Shown here in pieces: positions 7,839 through 16,417 of a DNA stretch of 64,000 nt. A program made the position numbers and the translations under genes. A model generated the notes under the pieces. That model did not search any database. It was not told where the DNA came from and saw nothing but the letters and a program-made list of their open reading frames with translations. Source of the DNA: Variovorax dokdonensis (GTDB lineage Bacteria; Pseudomonadota; Gammaproteobacteria; Burkholderiales; Burkholderiaceae_C); contig NZ_JASZYV010000003.1 of assembly GCF_030316895.1 (NCBI RefSeq), forward strand, positions 248,001 to 312,000, written 5' to 3'. Position 1 is the first letter of the stretch, and every line of letters begins with the position of its first letter.

Positions 7839-8813
7839 CTACACGTCGAGCACCAGCTTCTTGCCCTTGCAAAGGGACACGCAGATCATCATGGTCTTGC
7901 CCGACTCGCGTTCCAGCTTGGTCAGGATGCCGTCGCGGTGGTCGAGCTCGCCGTCGAACTCCAGCACCTGCGTCTCGCAGGCGCCGCATACGCCTTCCTT
8001 GCAGCTGTGGTCGGGGTTCATGCCGCAGTCGAGCAGGCTGTCGAGGATGGACTTGCCGGGCGGTACCTCCACCGTCTTGCCGCTCTTGGCGCATTCGACG
8101 GTAAAGCTCTCGCTGGCCGGCGCCGCCTCCACATGCACGGCGGCAAAGCGCTCGATGTGCGCGTTGGGATAGTCGAGCGCTTCGCAGGCCCGCTCGAAGC
8201 TGTCGAGCATCGGCGTCGGGCCGCAGCAGTAGTAGTGGCTGTCGGCGCCCTTGCCGGCAAGCATGGCCTTCAGGTCGGGCGGTGCGCCCTTCTCGTCGTC
8301 GAAGTGCCAGGTGACCGCCACGCCCTTGTCGGCCGCCAGTTGCTCGATCACGTCGCGGAACGCCGACTCCTTGCGATTGCGTGCGCAATAGATCAGCTCC
8401 GCCGGGCGGCCCAGCGCGGACAGTCGCTGCAGCATGCACCAGATGGGCGTGACGCCGATGCCGCCGGAGACCAGCACCGAGCGCGGCGCATCCTCGTGCA
8501 GCGCAAAATTGTTGCGAGGCGCCGAGATCGGCAGCGTCATGCCCACGCGCAATTGCTGGTGCACATAGCGCGAGCCGCCGCGGCTCTTCTTGTCGTTGAG
8601 CACGCCCACCACATAGCGCTGGCGATCGGTGCTGGGGTTGCACAGCGAGTAGCTGCGCACCAGGCCATTGGGCAGGTGCAGGTCGATGTGCGAGCCGGCC
8701 TCGAAGGCCGGGAAGTCCACATCCGGCGACGCCGGACGCAACTCGACACTGACGATGCCGTCTGCCTCGTAGCGCATCGTGTGCACCAGGGCGTTCAGCG
8801 TGGGGGAAGACAT
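7839..8813 (-). CDS. Oxygenase reductase, phthalate dioxygenase reductase type (FMN, NAD, 2Fe-2S)
   Basis: The 324-residue electron-transfer protein has three domains in PDR/VanB order: flavin domain with RSYSLCNP (about residues 55-62), NAD(P)H domain with LVSGGIGVTPIWCML (about 105-119), and a C-terminal plant-type ferredoxin with SCKEGVCGAC and the last ligand in MMICVSLC. It should pass electrons from NAD(P)H to the Rieske oxygenase encoded at 9299-10330, with only the Rid gene between them. The ATG at 8813 begins MSSPTLNALVH. All four cluster cysteines are present. Confidence 0.9.
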   Translation of the reverse strand: MSSPTLNALVHTMRYEADGIVSVELRPASPDVDFPAFEAGSHIDLHLPNGLVRSYSLCNPSTDRQRYVVGVLNDKKSRGGSRYVHQQLRVGMTLPISAPRNNFALHEDAPRSVLVSGGIGVTPIWCMLQRLSALGRPAELIYCARNRKESAFRDVIEQLAADKGVAVTWHFDDEKGAPPDLKAMLAGKGADSHYYCCGPTPMLDSFERACEALDYPNAHIERFAAVHVEAAPASESFTVECAKSGKTVEVPPGKSILDSLLDCGMNPDHSCKEGVCGACETQVLEFDGELDHRDGILTKLERESGKTMMICVSLCKGKKLVLDV

Positions 8814-8843
8814 GGCATTACCTCGCGGAATACTTGGCGTGTG

Positions 8844-9299
8844 TCAGGGGGCGGGGGCGGCACTTCGCAGGTCGGCATCGAGCCGGACGGTGGCGTCGAT
8901 CTCCACCCGCAGTTCAGGAAAGACCAGCGCGCTCACCGCTACCAGCGTCGATGCCGGATAGGCCTGACCGCGGAAGAAGTCGCGTCGCGCGCGGCCGACT
9001 TCGTCCTTGTCGGCGATGTCGGTCACATACACGGTCAGCTTCAGGATGTTGTGGATGCCGCCGCCGGCCGCCTCGGCCAGCGCCTGGATCTTGCGCAGCA
9101 CGACCATCGCCTGCTCGTAAGCGCCCAGCGGCGCGCCGGCAGACGCGGCATTGCGCGTGGCCGGATGCGCCGTCTGGCCCGAGACGATCAGCTCGGGGCC
9201 GACGCGCAGCACGTTCGACCACGTCGCGTGCGGCAGGTCGGGCACCACCGCACAGGCGATGCGCTCGACATCCACGGCGCTGACGGCGGCTTCTTGCAT
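8844..9299 (-). CDS. Rid (YjgF/YER057c/UK114) family protein, non-archetypal
   Basis: The 151-residue protein shows the Rid fold: LIVSGQTAHPATRN, ALAEAAGGGIHNILKLTVYVTD and VFPELRVEIDATVRL. Archetypal RidA hydrolyses 2-aminoacrylate and related imines with an arginine in the P-A/x-R-S motif; here that motif reads YPASTLVAV, so the catalytic arginine is absent and the protein belongs to another Rid subgroup. Some such proteins act in aromatic catabolism (2-aminomuconate deaminase is a Rid-fold enzyme). Its ATG overlaps the Rieske oxygenase stop (ATGA), so it is made with the oxygenase. A pathway role in deaminating or hydrolysing an enamine/imine intermediate is inferred. Confidence 0.85.
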   Translation of the reverse strand: MQEAAVSAVDVERIACAVVPDLPHATWSNVLRVGPELIVSGQTAHPATRNAASAGAPLGAYEQAMVVLRKIQALAEAAGGGIHNILKLTVYVTDIADKDEVGRARRDFFRGQAYPASTLVAVSALVFPELRVEIDATVRLDADLRSAAPAP

Positions 9300-10330
9300 C
9301 AGGCGGCCTTCTTCTCTTGCGCGGCCAGTTGCTGCTGCGCGAGGCCCTTCATGTGGCGGCGCAGGCGCACGATGCCCAGGTCGTGCTGGTACAGGTTCTC
9401 GTGCTGGTTGGCATCGGGCTCCATGTTCTCGATGAGCACGCGGTCCTGCTCCAGCACGTGCCAGTGGCGCGCCTCCAGCCGGTTCTTGTAGAGAAAGCGC
9501 CAGGTGTCGCGCTCCCAGCCCTTGGGCAGCTTGCGCACGCGCCAGTGGAAGGCGCAGCTCAGCGTGGGCGAGATGGGCGTGTAGCTGCCGACGATGCCAA
9601 AGTTGCCGCCGGGGCCGCCCGTCTTCGGATAGGGGATCTCCAGCCGCATCCAGTGCACGCCGGTGTCGGCCCACTCGGTCCAGTCGAAGTTGACGTTGCG
9701 CTGGCCTTCCTTCTCGAACACGAAGCCGGTGTCGGTGGGCCGAACGCCGAACTTGGCCTGGCTGTCGCCCTCGGCCATCGAGTGCGACTGCTTGTGCAGG
9801 AAGGTGCCGTGCATCGGGTCCATGACGTTGTCGAGCACGTAGCGGTAGTCGCCCTTCCATTCGGCATAGCAAAGGAAGTGGGAGTACGTCTCGTCGTCCG
9901 TCAATTGCTCGGGCAGCACCAGCGGCGGGGGCGTATCCACCGGCTCACGGCTGTTGTAGAGCCACACGGCGCCGGCACGCTCTTCCACGTGGAAGTTGAA
10001 GGTGGCGTGGGTGCCTTCGAGCTTGCAGCCGGGGCTGCCGGGTACGCGCGTGACGACGCCGTCGCAGCGCACCTCGACGCCGTGGTACGGGCATGACAGG
10101 CGGTCGCCCAGGATCACGCCTTGCGACAGCGGTGCGCCGCGGTGCGGGCAGCGGTCTTCGAGCGCATGCACCTTGCCACTCTGGTCGCGCCAGAAGGCCA
10201 GCTTGCGGCCCAGCCGGCGAAGCGAGACGGGCTTTTCCTGGATGTAGCTCGATGGGCAGATCGGATACCAGAGATCCTTCAGGCCGATCTCGAGCAGGTG
10301 GTCGACCGGGTCTTGAACGATGGGAATCAT
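9299..10330 (-). CDS. Rieske non-haem iron oxygenase, catalytic (alpha) subunit
   Basis: The 343-residue protein has an N-terminal Rieske domain with CPHRG (C61, H63) and CPYHG (C80, H83), and a catalytic domain whose DPMHGTFLH segment supplies the mononuclear-iron histidines (H174, H179) with an acidic bridge residue before them. Size and motif spacing place it with single-component-type alpha subunits such as vanillate demethylase, phthalate 4,5-dioxygenase and carbazole dioxygenase-like enzymes; no beta subunit is encoded nearby. Electrons should come from the reductase at 7839-8813. It may hydroxylate or demethylate the aromatic substrate; which one cannot be told from sequence. Confidence 0.9.
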   Translation of the reverse strand: MIPIVQDPVDHLLEIGLKDLWYPICPSSYIQEKPVSLRRLGRKLAFWRDQSGKVHALEDRCPHRGAPLSQGVILGDRLSCPYHGVEVRCDGVVTRVPGSPGCKLEGTHATFNFHVEERAGAVWLYNSREPVDTPPPLVLPEQLTDDETYSHFLCYAEWKGDYRYVLDNVMDPMHGTFLHKQSHSMAEGDSQAKFGVRPTDTGFVFEKEGQRNVNFDWTEWADTGVHWMRLEIPYPKTGGPGGNFGIVGSYTPISPTLSCAFHWRVRKLPKGWERDTWRFLYKNRLEARHWHVLEQDRVLIENMEPDANQHENLYQHDLGIVRLRRHMKGLAQQQLAAQEKKAA

Positions 10331-10361
10331 GTGGGGCTCCTTCTTTCTTCGACGACCGGGA

Positions 10362-10580
10362 TCAGGCGGCCAGTGCGGCCATGGCCGCGCGGTAGTTGGC
10401 TTCGGTCCAGGGCGAGCCGTCGGGGCTGGACAGGCCGCTGTCGTTCAGGCTCTGCACCAGGCCCGGCAGGTCGTGGATGCCGGCGCCGTAGGCGCGCTCG
10501 ATGGCGTCGCCCAGCAGGTCTTCGTAGGTGGTGGGGGGGCGCTGGCGCGCCTGGTGGGGATCAAGGTTTCGATCGCTCAT
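10362..10580 (-). CDS. Small recombinase-like helix-turn-helix protein accompanying the oxygenase
   Basis: The 72-residue protein contains TTYEDLLGDAIERAYGAGIHDLPGLVQSLNDSG followed by SPWTEANYRAAMAALAA. It resembles the small proteins annotated as recombinase-like helix-turn-helix domain, in which the last third matches the domain that in serine recombinases reads a short target; such proteins are often found beside ring-hydroxylating oxygenases. It is too short to be a recombinase. It lies 31 bases upstream of the Rieske gene in the same direction. Whether it binds DNA or assists the oxygenase is unknown. Confidence 0.65.
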   Translation of the reverse strand: MSDRNLDPHQARQRPPTTYEDLLGDAIERAYGAGIHDLPGLVQSLNDSGLSSPDGSPWTEANYRAAMAALAA

Positions 10581-10619
10581 GTGTCGCTCCTTCGGTATCC
10601 GTTGGGTTCTTGCGCGGCC

Positions 10620-10946
10620 CTACTGGCCGCCATCGCGCACGCGTTCGCGGATGCGCTCGCGCACCGGAACGAAGTCGTAGGTCGGGTAGCACTCGGTGCT
10701 GAACACGCCCCAGGCGCGTCGCTCCAGCTCGACGTTGACCAGCGCCAGCTTCTCGGGCGGCAGTTCCAGCGTGAGGATCTGGCCCATGCCCATCGCCACG
10801 GTCCACGACACGATGCGGCAGCCTTCCGGCGGGAAGCTCTCCCACCAGTCGCTGGCCTTCATGCGCGCCTGCACGTCGTCCAGGGTCAGCCCAGGGTGAT
10901 GCTTGAGCACCACCGTGAGCAGCAGCTTGCCGCCGGCGTCGCTCAT
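10620..10946 (-). CDS. Conserved small protein, possibly dimeric alpha/beta barrel, function unknown
   Basis: The 108-residue protein (LLLTVVLKHHPGLTLDDVQ, DWWESFPPEGCRIVSWTVAMGMGQILTLEL, RRAWGVFSTECYPTYDF) alternates strands and helices in a manner reminiscent of ferredoxin-like alpha/beta barrel proteins such as muconolactone isomerase, but I do not recognise the family. Its ATG overlaps the FAD monooxygenase stop by 4 bases, so the two are translationally coupled. The conserved-looking H-H-P-G and E-C-Y-P-T-Y segments could line a pocket. A role on the product of the monooxygenase is only inference. Confidence 0.6.
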   Translation of the reverse strand: MSDAGGKLLLTVVLKHHPGLTLDDVQARMKASDWWESFPPEGCRIVSWTVAMGMGQILTLELPPEKLALVNVELERRAWGVFSTECYPTYDFVPVRERIRERVRDGGQ

Positions 10947-12100
10947 GCCAGCGACTCCTCTTCGGCGGCCAGCGGCTCGGCCCAGGCGTCGTAGCCGTAG
11001 ACCCAGTCGGCATTGCCGCCGTCGCGTAGCCAGTTGTTGCCGCGCGAGCCCAGTTGCACACGGCTCGTGCGATCCAGGCGAGCGCGCTCGTAGCGTTGCA
11101 GCGCGGCGGGCAGACCGGCCGCGTCCACGCCTTCCAGATGGCGGGCCAGCACGACGGCATCTTCGATCGCCATGCCCGCGCCCTGCGCCATGAAAGGCAG
11201 CATGGGGTGCGCCGCATCGCCCAGCAGCGCCATGCGGCCCTGCGTCCAGGCGGGCATCGGATCTCGCTCGTACAGCGCGGTCTTGAGCACGCTGTCGCAA
11301 GCGTCGAGCAGCGCACGCGCTTCGGCGTGGTAGTCGGCGTACTGCGCGCGCAGCTCTTCCACGCTGCCCGGTGCGGTCCACGACTCGAGGTGCCAGGTGT
11401 CCTGCGCGGTGGTGGCGAAGATGAACACGTCCTTGCCGCGATTGAGCGGGAAGGTCACGATCTGGCTCTGCGGATTCGGCCCCCACCACTTGGTGAATGC
11501 GCCCAGGTTCGGCACACCCGCCACGCGCTCGGCAGGCACGACGGCGCGATAGGCCACGATGCCGGTGAAGCGGGGGCTTTCAGCGCCGAACATCGCCGTG
11601 CGCACGGCCGAGTGGATGCCGTCGGCGCCCAGCAGCGCATCGACGCGCGACTCGGAGCCGTCCTCGGAGCGCACCGTGACGCCGCCTGCGTCCTGCACGA
11701 TCGACTGTGCGCGCTTGCCCAGTTGAATGGATTCGGCGGGCACGGCTTCGGTCAGCGCGGCGAGCAGATCGGCGCGGTGGATGGTGAGCTGCGGTGCGCC
11801 GTAGCGTTGCTCGGCGGCCTCCGCCATCTCGAGTCGGGAGGTTTCCTCACCGCTGTCGTAGCTTCGGCTGATGCGGTGCGACGGGCGCGCGGCCGTCACC
11901 CGCGCCGCCTCGCCCACGCCAAGTCCGTCGAGTGCGCGGACGGCATTGGGCGTCAGGTTGATGTCGGCGCCCACGCGAGCGAACTGCCTGGCCTGCTCGA
12001 AGACGATCACGTCATGCCCGGCGCGGCGAAGCGCGATGGCGGCGGCCAGGCCGCCGATGCCGGCGCCGACGATGCCGATGGTGGAACTGCTGTGGCTCAT
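10943..12100 (-). CDS. FAD-dependent aromatic hydroxylase, NicC/salicylate hydroxylase-like
   Basis: The 385-residue class A flavoprotein monooxygenase has the dinucleotide motif GIVGAGIGGLAAAIALRRAG (about 8-27), the NAD(P)H/FAD DG motif in LLGADGIHSAVR, and the second FAD motif in ALLGDAAHPMLPFMAQGAG. The C-terminal DWVYGYDAW segment closely resembles 6-hydroxynicotinate 3-monooxygenase (NicC), and the overall pattern also fits salicylate 1-hydroxylase; both couple hydroxylation to decarboxylation. GAGGGGC lies just before ATG 12100, which I chose; an in-frame ATG at 12118 overlaps the Bug stop. The product would be a diol for the extradiol dioxygenase next upstream in the operon. Confidence 0.87.
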   Translation of the reverse strand: MSHSSSTIGIVGAGIGGLAAAIALRRAGHDVIVFEQARQFARVGADINLTPNAVRALDGLGVGEAARVTAARPSHRISRSYDSGEETSRLEMAEAAEQRYGAPQLTIHRADLLAALTEAVPAESIQLGKRAQSIVQDAGGVTVRSEDGSESRVDALLGADGIHSAVRTAMFGAESPRFTGIVAYRAVVPAERVAGVPNLGAFTKWWGPNPQSQIVTFPLNRGKDVFIFATTAQDTWHLESWTAPGSVEELRAQYADYHAEARALLDACDSVLKTALYERDPMPAWTQGRMALLGDAAHPMLPFMAQGAGMAIEDAVVLARHLEGVDAAGLPAALQRYERARLDRTSRVQLGSRGNNWLRDGGNADWVYGYDAWAEPLAAEEESLA

Positions 12101-12117
12101 GGTCTGCCCCTCGCGCA

Positions 12118-13119
12118 TCACTGCGCCTCGATGTTCCGGGCCTTGATGATGGTGGCCCACTGCTTGGTCTCGGCACGGATCGCCGCGTCGAATTCGGAAG
12201 GCTTCATCGGCTGCGCGCTCATGCCCTGGGCCTTGAGCCGCTCGGCCACGTCGGGCTGGGCCAGGAAGTCGGCCGCGTCGCGCGCCAGTTGCTCGGCCAC
12301 CGCCGGCGACGTGCCGGCCGGTGCCATGAGGCCGTACCACGACGTGACGTTCACCCCTTCGATGCCCTGCTCCGCCAGCGTGGGAATGTTGGGCGCGATG
12401 GGCGTGCGCTGTGCCTCGGTCACACCCAACACCACCAGCTTGCCGTTCTGGATGAAAGGCAGCGTGGCCGGCAGGTTGCTGAACATCAGCGGCACCACGC
12501 CGCCCAGCACGTCGTTGAGCGCGGGGGCCGTGCCCTTGTACGGCACGTGCAGGATGTCGACGCCGGCCTGCTGCTTGAACAGCTCGCCGGCCAAGTGCAG
12601 GCCGCTGCCCACGCCCGGCGACGCATACGACAGCGTATTGGGCTTGGCCTTGGCCATGGCCACCAGTTCCTTGGCGCTCTTGATGCCGGCCGAAGGCGCC
12701 GCCACCAGCACGTTGGGCGCCTTGGCCAGCAGCGTGACGGGCACGAAGTCCTTTTGCATGTCGAACGGGAAGTTCGGCATCAGCGTCGGATTGATGGTCA
12801 CGTTGCCAGCCGGAATCACCAGCAGCGTGTGGCCATCGCCCTTGGCGCGCTTGACCTTGTCCATCCCGATGTTGCCCGCCGCGCCTGCGGCGTTGTCCAC
12901 CACGGCCGCCTGGCCGTAGCGCTTGGAAAGCCCATCGGCCAGGATGCGCGCCAACGTATCCACCGGACCGCCGGGCGGAAACGGCGAGACGATGGTGAAG
13001 CGTTCGGCGGCCAGTTGCTTCTGGGCGTCGGTGGCTTGCTGGGCATGCACAGGCGCCAGGGCGCACGAGAGCAACAGGGCGGCCGGAGCCAGCAGGCGAA
13101 TCGTTCGGTTGGTGTTCAT
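12118..13119 (-). CDS. Bug/TctC-family periplasmic solute-binding protein
   Basis: The 333-residue protein has a signal peptide (RLLAPAALLLSCALAPVHAQ) and the hallmark Bug patterns: FPPGGPVDTLARILADGLS, VVDNAAGAAGNIG, YASPGVGSGLHLAGELF, VPYKGTAPALNDVLGG and the C-terminal WATIIKARNIEAQ. These receptors bind carboxylates or amides in the periplasm and can feed TctAB-type transporters, but no tctA/tctB is visible in the window. It lies between the extradiol dioxygenase (13 bases away) and the FAD monooxygenase, so it probably binds the island's substrate or signals its presence. Confidence 0.9.
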   Translation of the reverse strand: MNTNRTIRLLAPAALLLSCALAPVHAQQATDAQKQLAAERFTIVSPFPPGGPVDTLARILADGLSKRYGQAAVVDNAAGAAGNIGMDKVKRAKGDGHTLLVIPAGNVTINPTLMPNFPFDMQKDFVPVTLLAKAPNVLVAAPSAGIKSAKELVAMAKAKPNTLSYASPGVGSGLHLAGELFKQQAGVDILHVPYKGTAPALNDVLGGVVPLMFSNLPATLPFIQNGKLVVLGVTEAQRTPIAPNIPTLAEQGIEGVNVTSWYGLMAPAGTSPAVAEQLARDAADFLAQPDVAERLKAQGMSAQPMKPSEFDAAIRAETKQWATIIKARNIEAQ

Positions 13120-13132
13120 GATGTCCTGGGGT

Positions 13133-14104
13133 CTACTTTTTCTCGGTCAGGAAGGCGCCCTTCGGGCCTTCGACGTTCTTCTGGCGACGCGTGTTGCCGT
13201 CCAGTCCGCCATCGACGGCCCATTCGGCGAAGACGGTCGGTCCGGGTTCGAAATCGCGCGGCTGCCAGTCGGCGGTGAGTTGGTCCTCGTCGGCGTAGTA
13301 CTCGATCAGTCCGCCGGCCGGGTTCCTGAAGTACCAGAAGTACGCCGACGACACCGGGTGCCGGCCCGGGCCGAGCTGGGTGTCCCAGCCGCAGCGGGAG
13401 AAGTGCAGCCCGCCGCCGAACACCTCGTGGATGTCACGCACGGTAAAGGCCACGTGGTTGATGCCCCGCTTGCCCGAGGGCAGCTGCAGCAGGAACAGGT
13501 CGTGATGCCCGCCGTCGGGCGCGCAGCGCATGAAGGCGCCGCGGCCGGGATAGCGGTCGGACGAGACGAAGCCGAAGCGCGACTCGTAGAACGCTTCCAC
13601 CGCCTTCACGTCGGCCACGAAGAACACCACATGACCCACCTCGATGGGCGTGGCGCGCTCGTACACCGGCGCCGGCTGATTGACCCGGTTGCGCGAGTTC
13701 CAGGTGTTCATCTGCGCGCTGGTCACGTCGACATCGCGCTTGCGCGAAACCTGCAGGCGCACGGCCAGGCCGTTGGGGTCGGTGCAGCCGATGCGGCGCG
13801 CGCCCTCCACCTGCGAGTCGAAGAAGCCGGGGTCACCCGCGATGGCGCGGGCATAGCGGTCCAGGTCGGCCTCGCTCTCCACACCCCACACCACTTCGCG
13901 CAGCGTCGGACCTTCCTCGATCGCGGCTGGCAGGCCGGGACGGTCCATGGCCACCACATCCACGCGGCAACCGTTGAGGCATTCGAAGCGAAGGCCCTGC
14001 GCATCCTCGCCGGCCAGATGCAGGCCCCAGTCGGCGAAGAAGCGCTTGCTGGTGGCGAGGTCGTCGGTGGCGTAGGTGATCTGGTCGATGCCGAGCACGC
14101 TCAT
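13133..14104 (-). CDS. Extradiol (catechol 2,3-type) ring-cleavage dioxygenase, VOC superfamily
   Basis: The 323-residue protein has two VOC (beta-alpha-beta-beta-beta) modules, from MSVLGIDQITYATDD and from GHVVFFVADVKAVEAFYES. The three iron ligands expected for a type I extradiol enzyme are present: His in IEVGHVVFF, His in GINHVAFTV and Glu in GGLIEYYADED. It should cleave a catechol-like diol next to the hydroxyl groups, giving a semialdehyde for the adjacent aldehyde dehydrogenase. The ATG overlaps the stop of that dehydrogenase gene (ATGA). The exact diol is unknown; the long C-terminal tail (ending GAFLTEKK) is unlike classical XylE. Confidence 0.87.
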   Translation of the reverse strand: MSVLGIDQITYATDDLATSKRFFADWGLHLAGEDAQGLRFECLNGCRVDVVAMDRPGLPAAIEEGPTLREVVWGVESEADLDRYARAIAGDPGFFDSQVEGARRIGCTDPNGLAVRLQVSRKRDVDVTSAQMNTWNSRNRVNQPAPVYERATPIEVGHVVFFVADVKAVEAFYESRFGFVSSDRYPGRGAFMRCAPDGGHHDLFLLQLPSGKRGINHVAFTVRDIHEVFGGGLHFSRCGWDTQLGPGRHPVSSAYFWYFRNPAGGLIEYYADEDQLTADWQPRDFEPGPTVFAEWAVDGGLDGNTRRQKNVEGPKGAFLTEKK

Positions 14105-15585
14105 TTCAAGCTCCCTGCCCAGGCGATGGGCTGTTCGTTCGTGCCCCAGTACATGCTCTTTTGCTCCATGTACTGGAAGATGCCCTCGCGTCCCTTCTCG
14201 CGGCCCAGGCCGGAGTCGCGCCAGCCGCCGAACGGCGTGGAGACGGAGAACTGCTTGTAGGTGTTGACCCAGACGGTGCCGGCCTGCACCGCGCGCCCGA
14301 TGCGCCAGGCGCGCTTGAAGTCGCGGCTCCACACGCCCGCGGCCAACGCGTAGACGCTGTCGTTGGCCTGCACGATGAGCGAGGCTTCGTCGTCGAAAGG
14401 CATGGCCACCAGCACCGGCCCGAAGATCTCTTCCTGCGCGGTGCGCGTGCCGTTGTGCAGGCCTTCGAGAATGGTCGGCGTGTAGAAGTAGCCACTGTCG
14501 CGCCCTTCCCCATGCGGCCGTACGCCGCCGGTGCGGATGTGGCCGCCTTCCGAGACGCCCAGTGCCACGTAGCGTTCCACGCTTTCGCGGTGCTTGGCCG
14601 TGATGAGCGGACCCATCTGCGTGCGTTCGCTGGCCGGGTCGCCGACGCGCAGCGCATTGGCGCCTTCGGCCAGACGCGTCAGGAACTCGTCATAGATGGG
14701 CCGCGCCACGAACAGCCGCGAGCCCGCGATGCACGATTCGCCCGACGAGCTGAAGATGCCGTAAAGCACGCCGGCCACGGCATGGTCGATGTCCGCATCT
14801 TCCAGCACCATGGTGGCCGACTTGCCGCCAAGTTCGAGCGACACCGGCATCATCTTCTCGGCCGCGATGTGGGCGATGTGCTTGCCGGTGCCGGTGCCAC
14901 CGGTGAACGACACGCGCTTGACCAGCGGATGCTTGGTGATCGCATCGCCGATCACCGAGCCCTTGCCCGGCAGAACGCTGATCTGCCCCTTGGGCACGCC
15001 GGCCTGCTCGCAGATGCGGGCCAGTTCCAGCGCCATCAGCGGCGTGACCTCGGCGGGCTTGACGACCACCGCGTTGCCGGCAGCCAGGGCCGGCGCGAGC
15101 TTTTGCGCTTCGCTCGCGATGGGCGAGTTCCACGGCGTGATCGCAGCCACCACGCCCATGGGCTCGTGCACGCTCATCGTCACGTAGGCACCGCGCGAGG
15201 GGGTGATGCTTTCTTCCAGCGTCTCGCAGGCCGCCGCAAAGAACTGGAAGGTGCCGGCGGCGCTGGCCACCAGCGCGCGCGTCTCGCTGATCGGCTTGCC
15301 GTTGTCCAGGCGTTGCTTCTGGGCCAGCTCCTCGGCGTTGTCGCGGATCAATTGGGCGACGCGGTACAGCACCGCGGCGCGTTCGTGCGGGAGCTTTTGC
15401 GCCCAGCCGCTGGTGGCGAAGGCACGCTGCGCGCCCTGGATGGCCTCTTCGACGTCGTCGAGGCTGGCTGCTTTCAGGCGCGCGATGGGTTCGCCGTTGG
15501 CGGGGTACAGGCTCTCGTACACATCGCCGCCGCCCAGGCGCCATTCGCCGGCGACGCAGATGGGAAGGAGTTCGTTGGAGATCAT
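14101..15585 (-). CDS. NAD(P)-dependent aldehyde dehydrogenase (semialdehyde dehydrogenase)
   Basis: The 494-residue protein is a full-length ALDH: TPWNSP (catalytic Asn), FTGGTGTGK (coenzyme site), SLELGGKSA (general-base Glu), SSSGESCIAG (nucleophilic Cys) and EEIFGPVLVAM. Coupling to the extradiol dioxygenase gene by a 4-base overlap suggests that it oxidises the ring-cleavage semialdehyde, as in the dehydrogenative branch of meta-cleavage pathways. The start at 15585 is preceded by a 23-base gap after the aspartate dehydrogenase gene. Other aldehydes remain possible. Confidence 0.88.
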   Translation of the reverse strand: MISNELLPICVAGEWRLGGGDVYESLYPANGEPIARLKAASLDDVEEAIQGAQRAFATSGWAQKLPHERAAVLYRVAQLIRDNAEELAQKQRLDNGKPISETRALVASAAGTFQFFAAACETLEESITPSRGAYVTMSVHEPMGVVAAITPWNSPIASEAQKLAPALAAGNAVVVKPAEVTPLMALELARICEQAGVPKGQISVLPGKGSVIGDAITKHPLVKRVSFTGGTGTGKHIAHIAAEKMMPVSLELGGKSATMVLEDADIDHAVAGVLYGIFSSSGESCIAGSRLFVARPIYDEFLTRLAEGANALRVGDPASERTQMGPLITAKHRESVERYVALGVSEGGHIRTGGVRPHGEGRDSGYFYTPTILEGLHNGTRTAQEEIFGPVLVAMPFDDEASLIVQANDSVYALAAGVWSRDFKRAWRIGRAVQAGTVWVNTYKQFSVSTPFGGWRDSGLGREKGREGIFQYMEQKSMYWGTNEQPIAWAGSLK

Positions 15586-15608
15586 TGGCGGACTCTCAGT
15601 CGAATGGG

Positions 15609-16409
15609 TCAGATGGCGAGCGGCCGCACGCGGTTGCGCACGGCACGCAACGCGCTGTAGACCGTCAGCGCCGAAGTCTTTGGATTGGCCGCCAGCGGCT
15701 TGTTGCGCATGGTCAGCTCGAATCGGCCGAAGGCGCCTTCGGCTTCGACCTGGTGCACGTTCTCGTCCACCGCGGGATCGGCGATCAGGCGCACGCGCGT
15801 CTGGTCCAGCCCAAGGCCGGCGAGCGAAACGGTGGCAGCGACGTTGGCGTTCTTCGGATAGAGCCGCGCCGCCTCGCGTGCGCTGCCCTCGAAGATGACG
15901 GTCTCGGTGGCGAGAGAAGCCAGGTTGCGCCCCTCCTCCGCCGGCGTGCCGCTCCAGGCGCGCGGCGGCTTGCGGCCGGTGTAGCGCACCGTTTCGAGAC
16001 CGCCGGCTCGTGCGGCTGCCAAGGCATCGATGGCGCCAATGGCACCTGCGATGAGCTGCACCTGCGTCTTGCCCGTCTGTGCCGCGCGCTCCAGCGCCTC
16101 GGGCAGTCCCTGCGCCGAAAGCGCTCCGACCGAAGCCACCACGCAGGGCGTGCCGCGGCGCAGCGCCGGCAGCACGTGCTGCTCGATCGCCGCATGGCCA
16201 GCCGCTTCGACCACGAGGTCGATGCCCGCCAGCGGCACGCTGGACACGACCACGGCGCGCGGTGCCAGCCGTTGCGCCACGGCGCGCGCGGCAGGCATGC
16301 CTTCCTCGGGCACCACGATGGCGGCCACTTCCAGCGCCGCGTCGTCCTTCAGCAGCTCCAGCAGGGAACTGCCGATGGCGCCGCAGCCCACGATGGCGAT
16401 GCGTTCCAT
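15609..16409 (-). CDS. L-aspartate dehydrogenase family protein
   Basis: The 266-residue protein starts with a Rossmann motif (IAIVGCGAIGSSLLELL) and carries the family hallmark NPKTSALTVYSALR at the C-terminus, as well as AGAIGAIDAL in the middle. Members reduce iminosuccinate/oxaloacetate with ammonia to L-aspartate or the reverse. No nadA or nadC is near, so a role in NAD synthesis is unlikely; a role in handling an imine or amino acid released by the pathway is inferred. ATG 16409 is used; a GTG at 16421 overlaps the TPP-enzyme stop (GTGA) and may be the real, translationally coupled start, adding four residues. Confidence 0.82.
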   Translation of the reverse strand: MERIAIVGCGAIGSSLLELLKDDAALEVAAIVVPEEGMPAARAVAQRLAPRAVVVSSVPLAGIDLVVEAAGHAAIEQHVLPALRRGTPCVVASVGALSAQGLPEALERAAQTGKTQVQLIAGAIGAIDALAAARAGGLETVRYTGRKPPRAWSGTPAEEGRNLASLATETVIFEGSAREAARLYPKNANVAATVSLAGLGLDQTRVRLIADPAVDENVHQVEAEGAFGRFELTMRNKPLAANPKTSALTVYSALRAVRNRVRPLAI

Positions 16410-16417
16410 GTCGTTGC

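Noticed and set aside
10943..12100. Assignment as nicC of the nicotinate pathway
   Set aside because: Similarity to NicC is clear, but no 2,5-dihydroxypyridine dioxygenase, maleamate amidohydrolase or maleate isomerase gene is nearby; salicylate hydroxylase fits equally.
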